A DNA stretch of 5,465 nucleotides from Desulfobulbaceae bacterium (lineage in GTDB: Bacteria > Desulfobacterota > Desulfobulbia > Desulfobulbales > Desulfocapsaceae): assembly GCA_030599175.1 (NCBI GenBank), contig JAUVON010000209.1, positions 1 through 5,465 on the forward strand, written 5' to 3'. The translations under genes were made by a program, and so were the position numbers. The stretch's first letter is position 1; each line of letters opens with the position of its first letter. Of the stretch, positions 1-5,465 are shown one piece after another. Below the pieces are notes generated by a model, which worked only from the letters and a program-made list of their open reading frames with translations, did no database searches and was not told the origin of the DNA.

Positions 1-3000
1 CTGCAGTCTTCTTCGGTATGGGAAAACTTTCAGGCACGAAATATCTATACTCTCATTCCGGGAACCGATCCCCAGCTGAAACAGGAACTGGTCATCCTCG
101 AAGCTTTTTTTGACAATAATGAATTCGTTGCCGGAGATTCTCCCGGCGCCGATGCCGCCACATCCATTGCCACCCTGCTGGAAATTGCCAAAACCCTCTC
201 ACAAAACCCCCAGGGACGCTCAGTAATGCTCCTTGCCACCAGCGGCAACAGCCAGACCCTCGCCGGTATGCGGGATACCATCTGGAGCATGAACGCCCGG
301 TCAAAAGAATTACGCAGTTATAAGCGACGGTTACAACAGATTATCAAGGAGAACAGAGCAGACCTGCAGATCCTCAAGCAATTACAGTTCCCCCTGGCAG
401 AGGATAAACAAAGAGATACTCTCCTTGGTGATGCAATCAGCCAGGACCTGAAATACAAAGTTGATCAGATATCCCGGCATCTAATGCAGCTCAGACTTGC
501 AGTGCAGACGGAAGAAACCAGTAAAATGATCAAGGAAGTTGCGAGCCAGCGGCTGCTCTTTCGCCGACTGAGCTGGGCTGAAGACTTCCACCAACTGCCC
601 GGGGATCAAACGGCACTGCTGGAAGAAATCATTCCCCTCGCCATTGAGAGCATTGAGCTGAAAACTGCCGATGCAAAAGGTCAGCTCCAGGCACTCAAAT
701 CTGCAAACAGTTTCCGGACACTTGTCAGGGAATATGAGGTCGCGGGTATCATCAGTCTTCATCTTTCCAGTCACGGCAACGGTGTCGGCGGCTTTCACAG
801 GGGGTGGCTCTACCCTCTGAAGCAGACAATCAACAGAACAGGAATCTACAGTACAGTCGCCGACATTTTTGAAGAAACCGAGACATCAGACAACTCTCTT
901 GCACACTACCAGAACAGTCTCAGACCCAGCCGAATGCGAACATGGGACTCATGGTTTCTTGACAGACCAAACCTTGGAGGAGAGGTCAGTTCACTGGCAG
1001 GATATATAGGCCTCAGCCTTGTCACAACCGGGGACAGCCGTATTCTCTGGGGAACCCCTTCCGATACCGTTGATAAGATAAACTGGCCTTATTTGCTGGA
1101 TCAGGCCCGTCTAGTTGAACAACTGACAGGGAAACTGATATGGGCGCCAAAACTGCATTCGGACAAACTTCCCCGGGACGGTTTTGCCACTCTCACCGCC
1201 CGTACCAACCTTCTTCTGCAGGGTGAACTTTTTGCCAACTATCCAGCCAGACAGACCACCATCCTCGCCTATCAGGGGTTAAATAAATACTATGCCATCG
1301 TTGATGAGCTTGGATATTTCAGAATTAAAGGCTTTGCTGATAAAAAGAACGTACTCGACAAGCTGATCATCGAGGGGTACCGCTTCGATGAGAAGACAGG
1401 AAAAGTTATCTGGGCTATTGACAAGAGGGAAACAGGAAAAGTTAACTACCGAGTAAAGGTTCTGCGAAAATCGATGAAGACAGATCTTGTCATGTTCAGC
1501 TGCAGGGAGACGACGATTTTCGACCTGCTGGAGCCAAGAAGTTTTGCCCATATGACAAAACTCTTTCTCTATGACGGCAGGCGGGACGCATCTCCACAAC
1601 ACTACTGGTACAGTCGAATAGATACCAGGGATTCTATAATATCGTCTATCTATACAGAGCCGGGAACCATGCTTAAGCTGACTCTCTCGGATACGGTACT
1701 TACCAACAAGATGCTGCTTACAAACGGCTCCAGCCAAAATCCTATGGGAAGCGGTTACTCTGTGGAACAGTATCCGTCAATCCCAAACACTCTTTTTCAT
1801 GCAGCCAGAGATGCCTGGACCCTGCTCACTCCCCGCATTGACAACCTGGAGTCCCACGGCATCTATGATGAGAGGCTCAACGGTCTGAAAGAGCGAGGCT
1901 TGAAGGCGCTGGAGACAAGCAGCGAAGCCCTTGCCTCACTGACATATTCCATAAGTCGTGAGGCCGCCGCCGAATCCCTTGCACTTGCTGCAAGAGTCTA
2001 TGTACAGGTAGAAAAAACCCAGAAGGATGTGCTTTTCGGCGTACTTTTCTATATCGCCCTGTTTGTGCCGTTCGCCTTTGTCATGGAAAGATTTCTGTTC
2101 AATTTTTCCCATATTTACAAACGGATTGTCGGTTTTTTTCTTATCCTGCTCCTGCTTATTGTAATTATCTACAATGTCCACCCGGCTTTTGACCTGGCGT
2201 ACAGCCCAATGATAGTCATTCTGGCCTTTTTCATTATCGGACTCTCCTTCATGGTAACTCTCATCATCTTCTTCCGCTTTGAAGATGAAATGATCCTTCT
2301 CCAGCGCAGAGCAACCCATAAACGGCCTGAGGAAATCAGCCGGTGGAAGGCCTTTGTCGCCGCCTTTTTTCTCGGAGTCTCAAATCTGAGAAGGCGAAAG
2401 ATTCGAACACTGCTCACCTGCAGTACACTCATTATTTTAACCTTTACTATAATGAGCTTTACAACCATCAAGTCTAACAGGAAACAGGTTCGCCTCGACT
2501 TTAAACCGGATGCTCCTTATCGGGGACTGTTGTTAAAGAAAGTGAACTGGCAGAGCCTGCCGCCCCAGGCAACGGATATTCTGGTCGGCAGCATGACGGC
2601 AATAAGCAAACCAGCACCCCGTGTCTGGCTTGGAGGAAAAGATCCCACCAAACCTGTCACGGTGCCCCTGAGAACGGAGAAGGCTGCAATCGAGATTCAT
2701 GGATTAATCGGATTAAGCCCCAATGAAGCTGCGGTAACAGGTCTGGATGGCCTGCTCAGTTCAGGAAGATGGTTTGAAGAATCCGACAACCAGGCGATCA
2801 TCCTGGAAGATCAGATGGCCAGGCAACTCGGGGTAACGGCAGAAAAAAATAACCTCATATCCCTCTGGGGTATTCCGTTCACTGTTATCGGCACTTTCAA
2901 CGGAGATACATTTGATAAAGCCATAGATCTTGACGGGGAGCCCCTTACTCCGGTAATCTTTCCCGACGAGGCGGGTTCCGACATCACTGAAGCGGAGCAG

Positions 3001-4164
3001 GACGCCCTTGAATCCGGTGATGACATACTCTCTTTCCAGAGCAGATATCAGCATATCCCTGCCAACCAAACAGCGATCATCCCGGCGGCAACCCTTCTCG
3101 CTGCAGGCGGTCAACTGAAAAATATTGCCATAAAACCGGCCAATGAAGCCGATATTCCCTCAATTGCCACCCAACTCACAGACAGGTTCAATCTGGCCAT
3201 ATTTACCGGCGAGGAAGGCGGTGTCCGGCTCTATAATATCAGTGATACAATGAACTACAGCGGGGTTCCGAATATAATCATTCCCCTGCTCATCTCTATT
3301 CTCATAGTACTGAACACAATGATAAGTTCCGTCTATGAGCGTAAAGGTGAAATAGCCGTATATACCTCTGTCGGCCTTGCCCCATCCCATGTGAGTTTTC
3401 TCTTTATCGCTGAAGCGATGGCCCTGGCAGTACTTTCGGTGGTTATTGGCTACCTGGTGGCCCAGGTTTCAGCAGCTCTTCTTTCTACGACATCGATCTG
3501 GCAGGGTATTACCGTAAACTACTCATCAATGGCTGGTGTTGCCGCCATGGTGCTTGTCATCATAGTTGTACTTATATCCGTTATCTACCCTTCCAGAGTA
3601 GCGGCCCGTATAGCCATACCCGATGTAAAACAGACCTTTAAACTCCCTGCCCCTATAGACAATACCATTGAGCTTATCCTCCCTTTCTTAATGAAATATG
3701 AAGAACATGAGTCCATCGGCGGTTTCATCTACAACTATTTCAAGGGGCACCAGGATATCACCCACGGCCTTTTTTCCACAGGTCCTGTCAAGATACTGTT
3801 CAGCTGTTCCACAGTGGATGAAATAGTAAAAATGGTTCATGAATCTGATACTCCTGAAGATTTAAGATGTCTCCATATCGATGCCAAGGTCTGGCTTGCA
3901 CCATTTGACTTCGGTATCCTGCAGCATGTTGATGTACAGTTTTGTCCGGCCAGAGAAGGGGAAAACTTTCTTGAGATAAAAATCTCCCTGCACAGGTTGT
4001 CCGGAGAATCCGGGATATGGCAGCGCATCAACAAATCGTTTCTCTATGAGTTCCGTAAACAGCTCCTCATCTGGCGCTCCATCGATAACGAGACCCATCG
4101 ACAGTTAGCGCTTTCTTTTCAAGAAATTATTGCTGAAAAGGATCTGTCCACCAATGTCCTCTGA
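1..4164 (+). CDS. Giant FtsX/MacB-like ABC transporter permease with N-terminal degenerate M28 peptidase domain (5' partial)
   Basis: The frame is open from base 1 to the TGA at 4162-4164 (1387 residues, N-terminus missing). The ATG at 226 is internal, because conserved M28-like sequence precedes it. Residues 14-92 follow the M28 pattern (IPGTDPQLKQE, then AFFD for AHYD, PGADAA for PGADDN, LLEIAKTL, and TLAGM for GLLGS). The fold seems to resume at 246-375 with TTGDSRILWGTPSDT after a helical insertion. Metal and catalytic positions look replaced, so it is probably a non-enzymatic binding domain. GYFRIKG (438-444) and EGYRFDEKTG suggest a carboxypeptidase-regulatory-like beta module. Membrane helices lie at about 677-700, 709-726, 737-758, 803-823, 1092-1111, 1136-1161 and 1178-1197. 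The last four, with RRRKIRTLL (797-805) and ERKGEIAVYTSVGL (1113-1126), are the FtsX permease core, and 824-1090 is its extracytoplasmic domain. Residues 1206-1387 form a soluble cytosolic tail containing WLAPFDFG. By FtsX topology, residues 1-676 lie outside the inner membrane. The partner ATPase is not visible here and the substrate is unknown. The permease call is firm; the M28 relation is likely; the function is inferred. Confidence 0.9.
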   Translation: MQSSSVWENFQARNIYTLIPGTDPQLKQELVILEAFFDNNEFVAGDSPGADAATSIATLLEIAKTLSQNPQGRSVMLLATSGNSQTLAGMRDTIWSMNARSKELRSYKRRLQQIIKENRADLQILKQLQFPLAEDKQRDTLLGDAISQDLKYKVDQISRHLMQLRLAVQTEETSKMIKEVASQRLLFRRLSWAEDFHQLPGDQTALLEEIIPLAIESIELKTADAKGQLQALKSANSFRTLVREYEVAGIISLHLSSHGNGVGGFHRGWLYPLKQTINRTGIYSTVADIFEETETSDNSLAHYQNSLRPSRMRTWDSWFLDRPNLGGEVSSLAGYIGLSLVTTGDSRILWGTPSDTVDKINWPYLLDQARLVEQLTGKLIWAPKLHSDKLPRDGFATLTARTNLLLQGELFANYPARQTTILAYQGLNKYYAIVDELGYFRIKGFADKKNVLDKLIIEGYRFDEKTGKVIWAIDKRETGKVNYRVKVLRKSMKTDLVMFSCRETTIFDLLEPRSFAHMTKLFLYDGRRDASPQHYWYSRIDTRDSIISSIYTEPGTMLKLTLSDTVLTNKMLLTNGSSQNPMGSGYSVEQYPSIPNTLFHAARDAWTLLTPRIDNLESHGIYDERLNGLKERGLKALETSSEALASLTYSISREAAAESLALAARVYVQVEKTQKDVLFGVLFYIALFVPFAFVMERFLFNFSHIYKRIVGFFLILLLLIVIIYNVHPAFDLAYSPMIVILAFFIIGLSFMVTLIIFFRFEDEMILLQRRATHKRPEEISRWKAFVAAFFLGVSNLRRRKIRTLLTCSTLIILTFTIMSFTTIKSNRKQVRLDFKPDAPYRGLLLKKVNWQSLPPQATDILVGSMTAISKPAPRVWLGGKDPTKPVTVPLRTEKAAIEIHGLIGLSPNEAAVTGLDGLLSSGRWFEESDNQAIILEDQMARQLGVTAEKNNLISLWGIPFTVIGTFNGDTFDKAIDLDGEPLTPVIFPDEAGSDITEAEQDALESGDDILSFQSRYQHIPANQTAIIPAATLLAAGGQLKNIAIKPANEADIPSIATQLTDRFNLAIFTGEEGGVRLYNISDTMNYSGVPNIIIPLLISILIVLNTMISSVYERKGEIAVYTSVGLAPSHVSFLFIAEAMALAVLSVVIGYLVAQVSAALLSTTSIWQGITVNYSSMAGVAAMVLVIIVVLISVIYPSRVAARIAIPDVKQTFKLPAPIDNTIELILPFLMKYEEHESIGGFIYNYFKGHQDITHGLFSTGPVKILFSCSTVDEIVKMVHESDTPEDLRCLHIDAKVWLAPFDFGILQHVDVQFCPAREGENFLEIKISLHRLSGESGIWQRINKSFLYEFRKQLLIWRSIDNETHRQLALSFQEIIAEKDLSTNVL
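4136..4142 (+). promoter_or_regulatory. Probable ribosome binding site for the DUF6785-like gene
   Basis: The purine run AAAAGGA lies inside the last codons of the permease gene and ends 11 nt before the ATG at 4154. It is a partial Shine-Dalgarno match at a slightly long spacing. It supports the 4154 start, but ribosomes terminating at 4164 could also reinitiate here, so translational coupling may matter more than this site. Confidence 0.5.
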
Positions 4165-5465
4165 TACTATACAGAATACGTCAATTCAACCGACACGACT
4201 ACCTATCCGACTGAGGGCCGGTGTGATTGGAGTACTCCTTGCGGCCGGGATCTGTCTTTTAACACCCTATAATAATATCTATATGCAGGCGACACCCCTT
4301 GGAGGAGGGCATTTCCCCCTGGCACCTTTCTTCGTCTTCATAGTTCTGGCAATCTGCATCACTGGTGTTTCCAGACTCTTCAAATCCTCCCTTCTGCTGA
4401 ATGGTTCGGAATTATTGATAATCTGGATAGAGATGGTCATAGGGTCGGGTATCGCCTATACAGGATTTGCCCGCACCTTTCTCATCAACCTGACTGCACC
4501 TGTTCACTTTGCCTCCATGGGAAATCGCTGGCAGGAGGTTCTGCATCCCCTTATCCCTCCCGCACTTATACCGACAGACCATAGCGCAATTGAACTCATC
4601 TATAATGGGCTGGCCGGAGGAAGAGGAATGGGCTGGCTGGAGATTTTCTCTAAAATCCCCTGGTCAGCCTGGGTCAGACCACTCCTGGCATGGAGCTTTT
4701 TTGTACTGGTCTGCTATACCGTCATGCTTCTGCTGATCAATATACTTTCCAGGCAGTGGATCCATAATGAGCGGATGAATTTTCCCCTGTTAAAAGTTCC
4801 CGAGATGTTAAGCAAGGCAGTCGATGAGGGTACTGTCAGCAGTTTTTTCCTGAACCGCTTCCTCCTGACCGGGCTTGCCATACCGGTTCTGCTCCACCTG
4901 GTAAACGGTTTAAATCTCTATTATCCGTCAGTACCGCCTATCCCTACCCTTATTCTTGCCGGCCCATATTTTTCCGACAGCGGTCTTCTCACCGGCTTTC
5001 ACAAGTTAAAAATTTATATCTATCCAGCTTTTATCGGCTTTGCTTTTTTAACATCCAGGCAAATTTCTTTTTCCTTCTGGTTCTTCTTTCTGGCCGGCTG
5101 CCTGCTCTACGGTATCCTCGATCTCTTTGGCTACTCCATCCCCGCCTCGGAGTTGGGAGTAACATTCGGCCCAACCATCGCCAGACCTGAAGAGATGCAG
5201 ATGATCGGAGCATATGGAGTTTTCTTTCTTTTTCTTGTTTGGCTTGCCAGACACCATCTTGCCGAAGTATGTAAACAGTCGTTTTTCCTCAGCAAACCTG
5301 CGCCGGACAGATCCGAATGGTTTGACGTGCGTATCTCCTTCTGGGGGGCAATAGCCGGTTTTGCAATTATAATCGGCTGGTATGTATGGATGGGTATGAG
5401 TCTCCTGTCTGCAGTCCTTGTTACAGGCGCCTTTTTCATGATAATGCTTGTTGCAACACGTATTA
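4154..5465 (+). CDS. DUF6785/DUF6784-family polytopic membrane protein, OPT transporter-like (3' partial)
   Basis: The frame opens at ATG 4154 and stays open to the window end (437 complete codons, C-terminus missing). This start was chosen because the next ATG in frame would remove the first membrane helix, and because a purine-rich site lies upstream. The protein has a short polar N-terminus, then LRAGVIGVLL leading into TM1. About ten hydrophobic segments follow, near residues 23-42, 55-74, 86-106, 175-198, 234-252, 263-273, 288-300, 306-325, 350-366, 394-412 and 416-434; some boundaries are uncertain. Family-like blocks are NRWQEVLHPLIPP (124-136), RQWIHNERMNFPLLKVPEM (200-218), VNGLNLYYPSVPPIP (250-264), WLARHHLAEV (363-372) and WVWMGMSLLSA-like GWYVWMGMSLLSA (408-420). 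I recognise these from DUF6785/DUF6784 proteins, usually about 600-700 residues, so roughly one third is probably missing. The family has no characterised function that I know of; its relation to OPT peptide/metal transporters is distant. The 11-nt overlap with the permease gene argues for one operon and a shared task. Confidence 0.85.
   Translation, partial: MSSDTIQNTSIQPTRLPIRLRAGVIGVLLAAGICLLTPYNNIYMQATPLGGGHFPLAPFFVFIVLAICITGVSRLFKSSLLLNGSELLIIWIEMVIGSGIAYTGFARTFLINLTAPVHFASMGNRWQEVLHPLIPPALIPTDHSAIELIYNGLAGGRGMGWLEIFSKIPWSAWVRPLLAWSFFVLVCYTVMLLLINILSRQWIHNERMNFPLLKVPEMLSKAVDEGTVSSFFLNRFLLTGLAIPVLLHLVNGLNLYYPSVPPIPTLILAGPYFSDSGLLTGFHKLKIYIYPAFIGFAFLTSRQISFSFWFFFLAGCLLYGILDLFGYSIPASELGVTFGPTIARPEEMQMIGAYGVFFLFLVWLARHHLAEVCKQSFFLSKPAPDRSEWFDVRISFWGAIAGFAIIIGWYVWMGMSLLSAVLVTGAFFMIMLVATRI

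Noticed and set aside
1..300. An active M28 zinc aminopeptidase
   Set aside because: The scaffold resembles M28 but the His of HYD, the second Asp of GADD and the Glu pair all appear substituted, so peptidase activity should not be annotated.
481..3390. Several antisense open frames of 65-152 codons opposite the permease gene
   Set aside because: They lie opposite a continuous, clearly coding frame, their translations show no recognisable domain, and they are best explained as shadows of its codon bias.
226..4164. ATG at 226 as the true start of the permease gene
   Set aside because: The same frame is open back to base 1 and encodes M28-like motifs before 226. Starting there would cut the domain in the middle of a core strand, and no good ribosome binding site precedes it.
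4130..4164. A terminator or promoter between the two genes
   Set aside because: The genes overlap, there is no GC-rich hairpin followed by a T run, and no spaced -35/-10 pair stands out.
4509..4736. 75-codon + strand open frame inside the DUF6785-like gene
   Set aside because: It lies wholly within the longer membrane-protein frame that carries family-like motifs, and its product has no recognisable features.
5031..5439. Overlapping antisense frames opposite the end of the DUF6785-like gene
   Set aside because: They are low-complexity and basic, mutually overlapping, and opposite a continuous coding frame.

Overview
The window holds two protein-coding genes on the + strand, both cut by the window edges, and essentially no intergenic DNA. 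The first (1-4164, 5' end missing) encodes a very large FtsX/MacB-type ABC transporter permease. Its N-terminal part has the fold signature of an M28 (Zn-aminopeptidase-like) domain, but the metal and catalytic residues appear to be replaced. The second (4154-5465, 3' end missing) encodes a polytopic membrane protein that I recognise as a DUF6785/DUF6784-type protein, a family with distant resemblance to OPT oligopeptide transporters. The two reading frames overlap by 11 nt, so they are almost certainly co-transcribed and probably translationally coupled.

Layout. Residue numbers for the first gene count from base 1 of the window. Residues 1-385 are the M28-like region, with a long helical insertion at about 92-245. 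Residues about 395-560 are beta-rich and contain a carboxypeptidase-regulatory-like module. Residues about 600-676 are a helical stalk. Residues 677-758 hold three membrane helices. Residues 759-802 are a cytosolic amphipathic stretch. Residues 803-1197 are the FtsX permease proper: one TM, a large extracytoplasmic domain, then three TMs. Residues 1206-1387 are a soluble C-terminal domain predicted to be cytosolic. The second gene starts inside the end of the first and shows about ten hydrophobic segments in its first 437 residues.

How they may work together (inference). An FtsX-type permease needs a partner ATPase, which is not in this window and probably lies upstream. The ATPase, this permease with its large extracytoplasmic pseudo-peptidase head, and the DUF6785 protein would form an envelope transport or mechanotransmission module whose substrate cannot be read from the sequence. 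The inactive M28-like head would then bind a peptide or lipoprotein rather than cleave it.

Organism. Base composition is near 50% GC and the coding is dense. From general knowledge, giant M28-FtsX permeases next to DUF6785 proteins occur in Planctomycetes and in sulfate-reducing, deltaproteobacteria-like lineages (Desulfobacterota). A Gram-negative environmental bacterium, perhaps Desulfobacterota, is a tentative guess. No RNA genes, CRISPR arrays, mobile elements, long repeats, terminators or convincing promoters were seen.
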